Part shown: positions 26,401-36,765 of the stretch, in pieces
Layout of the letters: each line of letters starts with the position of its first letter
How positions within the stretch are numbered: the stretch's first letter is position 1
Assembly: GCA_037074765.1 (NCBI GenBank)
Contig: JBAMDO010000004.1
Location: 62,001 to 126,000, forward strand
Source: Mansonella perstans
Lineage: Eukaryota; Nematoda; Chromadorea; Rhabditida; Onchocercidae
Direction: 5' to 3'
Length of the DNA: 64,000 nucleotides
Translations under genes and position numbers: made by a program
The notes under the pieces: model-generated
What the model was told of the DNA's origin: nothing
The model's database searches: none
Seen by the model: only the letters and a program-made list of their open reading frames with translations

Positions 26401-26609
26401 TTATTTTCAGACGATCAATCAATTACGATCCTTTTTATCAAATGTTGCAACTAAAAAAGATGAAGTTGAAAAATAAAACATAGCTACATCTTTTGTGCTA
26501 TCATGGAAGAAATTTCAGTGGGACAATGCAAAGTATTCTAAAACTATGTACACAATGTGTTGTCTTCACCGCACTCGTATTACTGGCGTCGAATAATTCA
26601 GATAGGTAA
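23476..26609 (+). CDS. grp-1: Cytohesin, Sec7-PH Arf guanine nucleotide exchange factor
   Basis: Activates Arf GTPases at phosphoinositide-containing membranes. Exons: 23476-23571, 23711-23775, 23861-24003, 24216-24449, 24819-24967, 25137-25245, 25538-25635, 25817-25921, 26154-26269, 26519-26609; 1206 nt, 401 aa, the family length. Phases agree throughout. Order: N-terminal coiled coil (1 to about 55, [18 protein letters not shown]), Sec7 domain (about 60-250) with [27 protein letters not shown] (glutamic finger about E101), [20 protein letters not shown] and [15 protein letters not shown], then the PH domain (about 258-372) with [50 protein letters not shown] and [20 protein letters not shown]. 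The last exon is doubtful: instead of the usual polybasic tail it gives a short hydrophobic end, and a potential donor (GATAG/GTAAAT) lies 4 nt before the stop. Exon 3 uses the acceptor at 23860, since the one at 23830 leads to a stop. Confidence 0.94.
25288..25452. repeat. TTGTAGTACTTTTT-type minisatellite in cytohesin intron 6
   Basis: Irregular tandem copies of ATTGTAGTACTT with variable poly-T spacers, about nine occurrences of GTAGTA or GCAGTA, within the intron 25246-25537. Looks like slippage-driven expansion. Confidence 0.85.
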
Positions 26610-29551
26610 ATTACACGTCTTTATTGTATTGTCTGTTGTGAAAAGAAAAAATTCTTTCAATGTGCATTATCAATATTTTTATTTTGCGACTTGTTTAAAT
26701 TAGATTAATAGAGTTTATATTTGATGATAATAGGTTTATATGTTGAAGAAAAGTTGTTAAGTGGCAAAACAATCGATTATCTACAACACTGTGACATCCT
26801 ATTTTCAAGGTAACTACAATAGCGATGTTCAGCTACCAGTTCTATTTGTTAAAGTAGTAACAGAATATCTCTGCACTATTCCAAGACATTTTTTTTATAA
26901 TCTTGTGTATTTGCGGTTTCACTTGAGACGAGTTTTGCTTCAAATTTCGAAGTTACCGCATAAATGCGGAATAGTTTTGCGCAACAAGAAGGATTTATAT
27001 GACTCTTCAAGTGAGAGCTACGGCCATGTTATATGTAAATCTCATTTTAAAACTGGAAAGGATCCACTGCAGTCGTTATCGATTTTTGCCAATTTTAGTG
27101 TTTACATAAAATATTTTGCTCAAAGATCATTAGTTTAAGAAAATGACATAGCGATATGCAGTCTGCGTAATTCACTGCTATGTTCCTGTTCTTGCTTGCA
27201 AATAGTTCAAAATATAATTTATCACTGTATCACTGCATTCAACCTGTGTTTGTTCCAGAATTTTTAATATAATGTTCAGTTTTTCTCATCAAAACTTTGT
27301 GCAGTGTTAACAGTGCATTGCTCTTCCAATTTGTAAATCGTTAGGACTAAAAATAAAATTTCTCATTAACTCCGTTATATTCAGATTCTCTTCATAGAAG
27401 AAAATTGTTCTGTGCAGAAATTGTGAAATATTGCAGAAATGGTAGGAAGGAACTAAAGATAAATTTTTTGGAAAAGAGTTGTGCTACACCACAAAAAGGG
27501 AATTCATATCAACAACCGTTAAATAATAGAGACGAAAATATCTGCACAAAATATTTTAAGTGGTGAGAAGGTGATATATCGAAATAAATAAAGGAGAATA
27601 CATCGGTAACAATACGGACGCATCAATGCGGAGGAAGTTCCAAGAAAGCAAATAGTGAAAGGATCTGATAGTGAAGTTTTTGCAAAAAACGCAGCAAGGA
27701 CTAATGATATAAAAATTTGTTGTGTTGTTTGACCTAACATTTTACCACAGAAGACTTAATAAAAAAGGTTCAGTTAAAACTATAAGGATTGGAACGTTGA
27801 AGAATTTTGAAAACAAATCATTTTTCAGCGAGGAAATAACGGTGAAGTTTATGATATGAGTGGCTCTGATTATCTGCGAGACCACATTTAAAGTATTGGT
27901 ATCAGCTCTTAAACGTCATCGAATCAGTTCTGAATCAGATGTTCAAGATTCTAACGACTATAGGAAATGTTGAAAAAACGAAACAACGGATATGCAACAC
28001 TGTAACAAAACTACAACTGAATTAAGAGGGACATTCAGTGATGGTACAGAAGCTGAAAAAGTAAAAGTCTCAATGAAACGCTAAAAGGGTGATCTGTGAT
28101 GCTTTAGTTTAGAACAGGATTATAAAGCGGACCGAATAATCAAATCAAAACCAAATTTTACTAGCACGTACGAGGCAAGAAATTATGCGTTTTCATAGAA
28201 CTTTTTGTTGGATCATATTACTTTTAAAATTCTTCCTGCAAAAACTGCGCAGACTAAGTCTTGAGAAGAATTACCACAATCTAAATCAGTGAGTATTTAC
28301 ATAAGTAGAAAATCGAATGGTGAATAGTTGCAACTGTAATAGAATCACCACAAGCTCTGAAATATGGAATAACAATCATTTCCACTGAGATCTAAGATAA
28401 ATGACATTCAAACTAATTGGCTATGCCTGTCAAACTACGATATTTTTTTTATTGCTGATTATTTGTTCTTATTATGCCAAACCTCAATCATATGCTATTT
28501 TGAACATATTGTACCAGAACAGGACGTATGGAAGGATCACGGATAAAATGCAACTATCTAATGTTCAAGGGGATCCATTTATTTTTAAATGGGTAAGAAT
28601 CGACCTAGAAATTTGAGTGACAGAACCTAATTTCAAAACTTTGTTGAAGTAGCTACAACCTTTGTTTGTAAATAAGAAAGCAATTCAACAAACATCTAAC
28701 AGTATGTGGCGCATTCCTCGAACGATCCCTGGTGACTAGTTCTACCGTTAAGAACCACTATCTTTGAATTCATTCCAATCTTTAGAAGAAGTGAATTTGC
28801 CAATCTTTAAATCCATTGAATTCAGAAAAAGAAAAAGGGAAATATTCATGCCAAATACGAGTTCAGTAGAACACCTGATTCCTGTTTTATGACACTCGCT
28901 TTCTGGAAATAGCTATTTTTTCGTAACTGCGAAGAATGAGATGCAGCATGTTAAAAATGCAGCAACTCGCATAAAACTGTGAAATCAAAACTTTTTTCGT
29001 TAAACAGGTAAACACTGCATCATACCAAAAAGCACTTTTTTTAAAGGCTGCTGTGCCACTTTAGTACCAATATACTGATATATAATATGCTGGATAAGTG
29101 CAACATAAATGAATAGAATTATGAAAACAAAAGTGAACTGAACTTCACTGTATATGATTTACCTTTGACTTAATTTTCAGTTTTCATGAATTCTGTTTAA
29201 TTTTTCAAATTTTAAATTTTGCAAAAAGGAAAAAGTAAAAAAAAACTTCCAACTTTAAACTTTGTTAAGACTTGATTCAAACTTTGAATTCAATTTTTTG
29301 GAAATTCTATCTTTAATTAACAAAAAATTCAAAAATGACGGAAAATTATGGCAAAATTAAAAATGGATACCGAAATACACTGATTTATTATTATGTACTA
29401 AATATTGAGAGAGACGAAGATTTGCAATGCGGGCCCTCCCAGAATTGCTTCATATTCATCGGATGGCTGTGATGATTACCACCTGGTGGTTGGTTGGTAA
29501 TTAGACGTTTGGCGCGCAGTATGTGACCTGAGTTACTGTCACGTTACCTCG
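26610..29551. other. Intergenic, AT-rich, no recognised gene
   Basis: 3' flank of cytohesin. A 125-codon open frame (26761-27138) sits here but is within chance expectation for the window and lacks motifs. No RNA gene was seen. Confidence 0.45.
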
Positions 29552-29617
29552 GTGACCTTTCGGAATGACTTGTCAAGTAATAAGTCATTTCTAGCTTTTC
29601 AGTTTATTGATTCTGCA

Positions 29618-29881
29618 ATGTGGAGCAATCATCTTTCTCATCAGCCTCACTCATTTGGCGTAAATGCCAGTACATCATCAATTCCAGTTACGTCATCGAT
29701 GTTACATCCATCGAAGGAGGAAATCGCTCTAATGAATTGGCAAAAGGCATTTTATTATTCACATATAAGAGTCAATTTAAGAAGCAGAGTTAATCAGTTT
29801 ATGGGCTTAAAATTATGTGCAAAGTTTATGAACAAAATGGTGAGGAATACAATAGTATTACGGAATGAACTGTTACATTGA
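29618..29881 (+). CDS. Possible first exon or short ORF (87 codons)
   Basis: Follows an acceptor-like CTAGCTTTTCAG (ends 29602). The ATG at 29618 opens MWSNHLSHQPHSFGVNAS and continues SKEEIALMNWQKAF with coding-like composition, then a weaker AT-rich part to TGA at 29879. It could be the N-terminal exon of the Nup133-like remnant downstream, since such N-termini are disordered and Ser-rich, but no donor in it gives the right phase for the exon at 31097. Unproven. Confidence 0.2.
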   Translation: MWSNHLSHQPHSFGVNASTSSIPVTSSMLHPSKEEIALMNWQKAFYYSHIRVNLRSRVNQFMGLKLCAKFMNKMVRNTIVLRNELLH

Positions 29882-30189
29882 TAGTTATATGAATATGAAC
29901 AACGATAATTTTCTTCATAATGAAATTTTTTTTGATGGAAAAAAGTTTATTGCATTGTTACATAAATTATAAAATTATTGCATAAAAGCATACTAATTAA
30001 TTTTCGATTATGAACAGGTTTGCTATTCGATTAATATAGTAAGATGAAGGATGTATTTGTTGCTATATGTACATATATCTATACATATATATAGAACATA
30101 TTACTTTTCGTGAGAATACGTTATAGTTTCTGGAAAATATTTTAGTTTGAATACAAAAATTAATGTTTTTGGATCAGAAGATCATACCA

Positions 30190-30333
30190 ATATTATATTT
30201 ATTATTATTATGTTTATTATAATAATAATTATAATAAATATACAATAATATTGATTATTATTATACTATATGTTTATTTATTTTTATTTATTTAACTTTT
30301 TTTTATTTATTATTTTTTTTATTGTTACAGAAA

Positions 30334-30371
<38 letters not shown>

Positions 30372-30830
30372 TATTATCATTATTATCATTATTATCATTA
30401 TTATCATTATTATCATTATTATTATCATTATTATCATTATTACCATTATTATCATTATCGTTATTATTATTGCTAATTATTGTTATTATTATTATTATTA
30501 TTTTATTATTATTATTATCACTATTGTTATTATTATATTTATTTTTATTATGTTTATTATTATTACATTTATTATTATTATATTTATTATTGTTATATTT
30601 ATCATTATTAAAAAAAAAAATTTAATTTTTTTTTAATTTTTTCATTGTTATTACATAATAAATATAATAATAACAAACATATTAAAAAATAATAATAATA
30701 AGATAAAAAAAATAATTATATTGATTATTTTATTGTTATTGTATTGATCATTATTATATTTTTTTTATTTTTTTATTTTTTTATTATTGTATAAATTTAT
30801 TATTATTATTAGAGAAATAATAATATTATG
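30190..30830. repeat. TTA/ATT trinucleotide microsatellite tract
   Basis: Long run of TTA/ATT units, interspersed with TTATCA and TTACCA variants (30350-30470) and T/A homopolymers. It accounts for the open frames encoding only Ile, Tyr and Leu here. A pyrimidine C-rich patch (30847-30883) follows. Confidence 0.95.
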
Positions 30831-31096
30831 CCCATCATTCCTACATGTTCTCCTCGTCTCCCCGCCTCCGCCCCCTCCCCCTCCTTATATTATTATTCTT
30901 TTTCTTTCTTTAAATTTTGATGAAAAAAAAACAACAATAAGTACACCAGCAAAGATGAAAATATTTATGCAGTGAAATATAGCATAGATAGCATATAGTG
31001 TATGATGATGTAATGAGTAGGAATTTATTTTTATTCGTTTATACAGTATTCACTTATCAACAAGTAGTGATGTAATGATGGTAATGTTCTGTTTAG

Positions 31097-32358
31097 GCAA
31101 GGAACCAAACAGCTTATGTTCAGGCTCACTATTCAATTGTGGTTACGCTTGATTAATAGTTGGTCAAAGTCTATATGTATGGAAGTACGACCCTGAGGTA
31201 TTATAGCTTTTGAAATATATATATATAACAGTGTTTTTTGATGGCTAAGAGTTTCGAGTTTTTTTTTTCAGGAAAACTATACAAATGCACTAGCAGTGCT
31301 TAATTTACCTACATCTGGATTTCTGTACAATCACAAACTGTTTGTGTATGCAAAAGACAAGGTTTTTTACTAACTTTATTATTTAAAATATGGATGCTAG
31401 GAAGGTTTTGTAGAAGGATTTGATTATTCCGTGTTTTCAGGTTTTTTGACGTTCGGTGTAATTCCCATAACAGCCGAAGGTAATGTTCGCCATTGGTCTA
31501 TGCCAGATCGTCAATTTTGTGACAGCGCAATTGATCTGGATCATGAAGTAACGTTATCATTAACAAGGATAAATTTGGATTCACCAGGTTTCATTATTCA
31601 TATGTTTGGAAATCTTTTTAAGGTGAAAAGAATTTAGGTGAAAATTACAGTTTTACATTAAAAGTTGATTTACATTACGTTTGGGGTTATTTAGCTGTTA
31701 ATTTTGGTATTTCCATTGTCTAAAATTAATTCTCATTTCTGTGAACGCTTTATTTTCAGTTAAAAAACCGGTAATGTCTGAGATGGAAATTTACCATAGG
31801 TAAAATTGAGTGGACTGGATTGATCTGTTTGTTAAGCAATTAACAATTTTTTTTTTTTTTGAGACCCACTACAAATTTAGCAATTGCAGTGAAAGGACAA
31901 TTGTTAAAAGACTTAAATGTTCAGTGAAAGAAGAGTGTAGTTCAATTTCCAGTCTCATTTTATTTTTTGTTTCATTACTTTGAGACCAAGGTTTAAGGTT
32001 GATACTCAAATGTCCTTAAAATAGATTGGTTAAAACTACAGCATCTACCAATTCCAGCAAATCAATGAATTGTTTCTACCGGGCTTAATTATTGATTAAA
32101 GTTTGCCTTAGGGATTATCTTTTTCTCTAATTTTATTTCTGTAATGTAATTTCCAGAAGGGATATATTTTCTTCGGGCAATAGCAACTGGCTCATTGTAC
32201 TTATTGAATATCAATGCGAATATTGCCCCCACACCAAGAAAAAGACAACGATTATCTTCCGAAATTACCATAAAAGTAGTTCATACAAACACAAGAGCTG
32301 GAATTGGTAGTAAATTGGCTTCGGCAATATTTGGTGAAGGAAGGCAGTCTGGAGCATG
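31097..32358 (+). pseudogene. npp-15: Nup133-like nucleoporin, N-terminal propeller remnant
   Basis: Exon-like blocks: A 31097-31197, B 31272-31361, C 31441-31587, D 32157-32358, all with good GT-AG borders. The peptides fit the N-terminal beta-propeller of Nup133, a subunit of the nuclear pore Y complex. A: NCGYA-stop-LIVGQSLYVWKYD, where the family has Trp at the stop (GWAWLV-type motif). C: VIPITAEGNVRHWSMP (family: ..TxEGxxRYWPS). D: ATGSLYLLNIN and AGIGSKLASAIFGEGR (family: G.GRRVSSLFG). Lesions: TGA at 31150-31152 in frame, and a phase clash between B (ends in phase 0) and C (needs one extra base, beside a T6 run at 31442-31447). The rest of the propeller and the whole helical C-terminal half are not found downstream, where A-rich and GA-rich repeats begin. 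A pseudogene is the simplest reading; assembly error is the alternative. The family call rests on motif memory. Confidence 0.6.
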
Positions 32359-32654
32359 GTATGCTTTTCTATATTTTCCACAGCATCTTCAGATTTCCAA
32401 CTCGCTTACTGTTTTGAAAAAAATCACAACGAAAGTTTTGAATTTCCGATTTTGTTTTGCTTTTCACAGATGAAATTTCTCTCGAATTTCAAATCACGTA
32501 GTAAATTTTGGAAAAACATGACTTCAAATCGTTCAACCATCACAAAAAACTGTTTGGCATGTCAAATTGCTTTCCATTCTTGTTGTGGTTTTTTGCATGT
32601 GCTTGTATTCATTTTATTTTTCTAACATTGTTGTTTTACTAACATTTTGAGGTA

Positions 32655-32830
32655 CTTGGAATAAACAATAAAAAATAAAAAATAAAAAAGAAACAAAAAA
32701 ACAAAAAAAAGAAAAGAAAAAATAATAAAAAAAGAAAAAAAGAAAATAATAAAAAAGAAAAAATAAAAAAATGAAAAAACGAAAAAAAATAAAAAAAGGG
32801 AAAATTGAAAAATAAAAAAAAAACGGAACG
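32655..32830. repeat. A-rich purine tract (AAAAAT, GAAAAA)
   Basis: Low-complexity plus-strand purine run with only scattered T or C. The Phe/Leu-rich open frames antisense to it are artefacts. Confidence 0.9.
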
Positions 32831-33389
32831 TCAAAGGTATTTCTTTTATTGTTTAAAGTAACATTAAATGTTAAAACAGTTGAATTCAAGATACGGGAGA
32901 AGGAATTTAAACTTTTTGAGACGCTGTAGAGAAATGTTTGTGCATATTATGCATCATTTTCGGTGTTATCACCAAAAAAGAGAATTCATTCTGAAACTTA
33001 CTTTGACTACCACAAAATTTGATCATAACTTACTAAATATCAAGTGAATTTGAATTCAGTTGTTTCTTCATCTTAATCGCCTGATCTGGCAGTTTCTTTA
33101 CTAAATGTTTGCTGTTCTTATTATTTGTTTATTTTGTCATCAAGATGATATTAACCAACTCATTGAATTTTAATTTTATATATTTAAGTTACAAAATTAT
33201 ATAATGCTTTAAGATAATTTGATTTTGAGCACTATAGAGTTAGACAGCAATTTCATTGTTGAAATTTAAGTAATTTTTCCTATTTTTATTTAAGCGTTTT
33301 TTTTCTCTTTTTTTATTTAGATCTGACAATTTAGAAAGATTTTGATTCCTTTAATTAATTATAGGATGAATTACAAGTTGGTAGCAATG

Positions 33390-33785
33390 TTGCGATTATT
33401 TTATTCGAGGTGTAGTATGATCGTATTACTACATTTACGTATCTCTATTTATACCTGCTAATTACGTAGAATAATAAGTACTAGTACAGGCATAGGCTGC
33501 ACTTCCGGTTATGATTGGAGTTCTTATAAATCCCTCGTTCGTCTACTGTTCAAGAAATACGTCTGCGAGATGGACGCAAAGTCTTGCTTGGGTTCTATCA
33601 CAAATATTAAGACGTGGTGGTTTCCAGACGTTCCACATAACGGTAAGCTTGATATCTTTATAGTTTGTTATCATGACACGTCTTAAAACGTGTCCTCCTC
33701 TAGAGACTCCCAAGAAATTTTAGTTTAAATTTTCTTATTTCGATGATGAACACGTTTTTTATGGTTATGTTTGTCTGGTCATTTA
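33390..33785 (+). repeat. Left arm of long inverted repeat
   Basis: 33421-33622 matches the reverse complement of about 36505-36712 at roughly 85% by eye (shared blocks such as acctgctaattacgta, attggagttctt, cgtctgcgagatgga). A second block, 33735-33779 (cgatgatgaacacgtttttt and flank), matches the reverse complement of 36149-36193. Homology fades towards about 33390, where atgttgcgat pairs with atgtttgcgat in the other arm. Confidence 0.85.
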
Positions 33786-35728
33786 GTGGAAAGAAGGAAG
33801 AGGGAAAGCAAATGAGGAGAGAAGAGGAAAAGGAAAAGCAAATCAGGAGAGAAGAGGAAAAGGAAAAGCAAATGAGGAGAAGAAGGAAGAGGAAAAACAA
33901 ATGAGGAGAGAAGAGGAAAAGGAAAAGCAAATGAGGAGAAAAAGGAAGAGGAGAAGCAAATGAGGAGAGAAAAAGGAAGAAGAAAAGCAAATGAGGAGAG
34001 AAAAAGGAAGAGGAAAAGCAAATGAGGAGAGAAAAAGGAAGAGGAGAAACAAATGAGGAGAGAAAAAGGAAGAGGAGAAACAAATGAGGAGAGAAAAAGG
34101 AAGAGGAGAAACAAATGAGGAGAGAAAAAGGAAGAAGAAAAGCAAATGAGGAGAGAAAAAGGAAGAGGAGAAACAAATGAGGAGAGAAAAAGGAAGAAGA
34201 AAAGCAAATGAGGAGAGAAAAAGGAAGAAGAAAAGCAAATGAGGAGAAGAAAGAAGAGGAAAAACAAATGAGGAGAGAAGAAGGAGGAGGAAAAGCAAAT
34301 GAGGAGAGAAGAGGGAAAGGAAAAGCAAATCAGGAGAGAAGAGGAAAAGGAAAAGCAAATGAGGAGAAGAAAGAAGAGGAAAAAACAAATGAGGAGAGAA
34401 GAGGAAAAGGAAAAGCAAATGAGGAGAAGAAAGAAGAGGAAAAACAAATGAGGAGAGAAGAAGGAGGAGGAAAAGCAAATGAGGAGAGAAGAGGAAAAGG
34501 AAAAGCAAATCAGGAGAGAAGAGGAAAAGGAAAAGCAAATGAGGAGAAGAAAGAAGAGGAAAAACAAATGAGGAGAGAAGAGGAAAAGGAAAAGCAAATG
34601 AGGAAGAAAGAAGAGGAAAAGCAAATGAGGAGAAAGAAGAGAAGAGGAAAAACAAATGAGGAGAGAAGAGGAAAAGGAAAAGCAAATGAGGGAGAAGGAA
34701 AGAAGAGGAAAAACAAATGAGGAGAGAAGAGGAAAAGGAAAAGCAAATCAGGAGAGAAGAGGAAAAGGAAAAGCAAATGAGGAGAAGAAAGAAGAGGAAA
34801 AACAAATGAGGAGAGAAGAAGGAGGAGGAAAAGCAAATGAGGAGAGAAGAGGAAAAGGAAAAGCAAATCAGGAGAGAAGAGGAAAAGGAAAAGCAAATGA
34901 GGAGAAGAAAGAAGAGGAAAAACAAATGAGGAGAGAAGAGGAAAAGGAAAAGCAAATGAGGAGAAGAAAGAAGAGGAAAAACAAATGAGGAGAGAAGAAG
35001 GAGGAGGAAAAGCAAATGAGGAGAGAAGAGGAAAAGGAAAAGCAAAATCAGGAGAGAAGAGGAAAAGGAAAAGCAAATGAGGAGAAGAAGGAGAGGAAAA
35101 GCAAATGAGGAGAGAAAAAGGAAGAGGAAAAGCAAATGAGGAGAGAAGAGGAAAAGGAAAAGCAAATGAGGAGAAGAAGGAGGAGGAAAAGCAAATGAGG
35201 AAAGAAGAAGGAAGAGGAAAAGCAAATGAGAAGAAAGAAGAGGAAAAGCAAATGAGGAGAATAAGGAAGAGGAAAAGCAAATGAGGAGGAAAAGGAAAAG
35301 CAAATCAGGAGAGAAGAGGAACAAAGAGAAAAAAGAAAAAGAAAAGAAAAGAGAAGAGGAAAAGGAAAGAAAAGGAACAAAGCAAATCAGGAGAGAAGAG
35401 GAAAAGGAAAAGCAAATGAGGAGAAGAAGGAGGAGGAAAAGCAAATGAGGAGAGAAGAAGGAAGAGGAAAAGCAAATGAGAAGAAGAGAAAAGGAAAAGC
35501 AATGAGGAGAAGAAGAGGAAAGCAAATGAAAAAAAAAAAAAAAAAAAAGAAGAGGAAAAGCAAATGAGGAGAATAAGGAAGAGGAAAAGCAAATGAGGAG
35601 AGAAGAGGAAAAGGAAAAGCAAATCAGGAGAGAAGAGGAAAAGGAAAAGCAAATGAGAAGAAAGAAGAGGAAAAGCAAATGAGGAGAATAAGGAAGAGGA
35701 AAAGCAAATGAGGAGAGAAGAAGGAAGA
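33786..35728. repeat. Purine-only GA-rich minisatellite, about 1.94 kb
   Basis: Tandem array with a basic unit of about 30 bp (AAATGAGGAGAGAAGAGGAA then AAGGAAAAGC) and 24-30 bp variants, some organised in higher-order blocks near 34260-35040. The plus strand is almost purely A and G, with one AAAT and one C per unit. Stops are rare on both strands, giving Leu/Phe/Ser-rich frames on the minus strand (one of 649 codons, 33843-35792) and Lys/Glu/Arg-rich frames on the plus strand. Such homopurine tracts can form triplex or H-DNA (known for the sequence class). I do not regard these frames as genes. Confidence 0.95.
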
Positions 35729-35813
35729 ACAATTTGGCTTTGTGACAGTCATATCGGGATGATGAGTTTAGGTAAGGGTGGACAGGGTTCATTGGTTAAG
35801 AACGATGAAGTGG

Positions 35814-35966
35814 TTAGGTGGTTTGTTGATTAGTCCTTAAGGTGGTCAAGATGTTGTTGTACGGGAGGTGGGAGGGTAGAGATTAGTTCGTGACAGGTGA
35901 TAAAATAAGCATGACTTAGGTAGTTTGCTGATTAGTCCTTAAGATTGGTCAGGATGTTGTTGTCAA
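35814..35966 (+). repeat. Imperfect direct repeat pair, about 50 bp each
   Basis: 35814-35861 and 35918-35966 share TTAGGTGGTTTGTTGATTAG/CCTTAAGGTGGTCAAGATGT and TGTTGT with a few differences, about 105 bp apart. They lie inside the inverted-repeat unit, just right of the GA array. Confidence 0.8.
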
Positions 35967-36148
35967 GAAAGGAAGGTCGTCTCCGTGGTGAATTTTCTCG
36001 ATTTGGTCGGTAAAAATGATTTTATTTTGCTTTCTTCCATTTACCTGAATCTCTGAGGAATGGTTCCTTCGGAGTTTTAATTACTATTCTGAATGTTAAT
36101 TGACTGTATATTCTTTTATCATTTTGGTCAAACACTGTTCATTAACAA

Positions 36149-36765
36149 ACCAGACAATATAACTGTAAAAAACGTGTTCATCATCGAAATAATGTCATAT
36201 ACTTCGAAACTTCAAAATTTCAATAACTTAACTTTTCTAGTACAACAACGTCCTGCCCATCCTTAAGGAATAATTCTAAAAAATATATGAATTAGTGAGG
36301 TGGGTCGGTTAGTTTTATGTTAATGCTATTAACCTAAAAAAGGTCAACTTGTCGCTCATTGTAAGCTGGTTGACCTTACAAACTTTAGCAATACTATGTA
36401 AGATACATAATGATTGCAAGATGAAAAATCCACCAAGAATTTAATTAATTGTAAGATGAAAGATTATTATGAATTTAATTACTACCCCACAAAGAAATGC
36501 CTTTTTTCCACCCACGTCTTGACATTTGTGACAGCCCAAACAAGACTTCGCATCCATCTCGCAGACGTGTATCTCGAACAGTAGACGAATAAGGAATTTA
36601 CAAGAACTCCAATCAACCGGGAGTGCAGCCTGTGCCTGTACGAATACTTATTATCTTACGTAATTAGCAGGTATGAATAGAGATATGCAAATATAGTAAT
36701 ATGACAATGTAGTATTGGGTGAATGTTATTTAAGAACTTGAGAGGTATTATATCGCAAACATTAA
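36149..36765 (-). repeat. Right arm of long inverted repeat
   Basis: Reverse-complement partner of 33390-33785. It holds two matching blocks (36149-36193 and about 36505-36712) separated by about 310 bases, whereas the same blocks are about 110 bases apart in the left arm, so one arm has gained or lost sequence. Confidence 0.85.

Noticed and set aside
26761..27138. 125-codon plus-strand frame after cytohesin
   Set aside because: Length is within chance for this composition across the window; no motif or splice support.
30270..30636. Open frames of Ile, Tyr and Leu
   Set aside because: Translations of a TTA/ATT microsatellite.
31137..31156. Possible short intron removing the stop in the Nup133-like exon A
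   Set aside because: It would be under 20 bases; the stop sits exactly where the family has Trp, so a point change is simpler.
32359..32470. Continuation of the Nup133-like gene through a 25-nt intron
   Set aside because: Intron too short and the downstream peptide shows no propeller-like pattern.
34208..34988. Lys/Glu/Arg-rich plus-strand frames resembling coiled-coil proteins
   Set aside because: Same repeat array; the frame follows the satellite unit and ends where the unit length varies.
33843..35792. 649-codon minus-strand open frame (Leu/Phe/Ser-rich)
   Set aside because: It is the antisense translation of the purine minisatellite, where stops are rare by composition; no non-repeat domain and no splice context.
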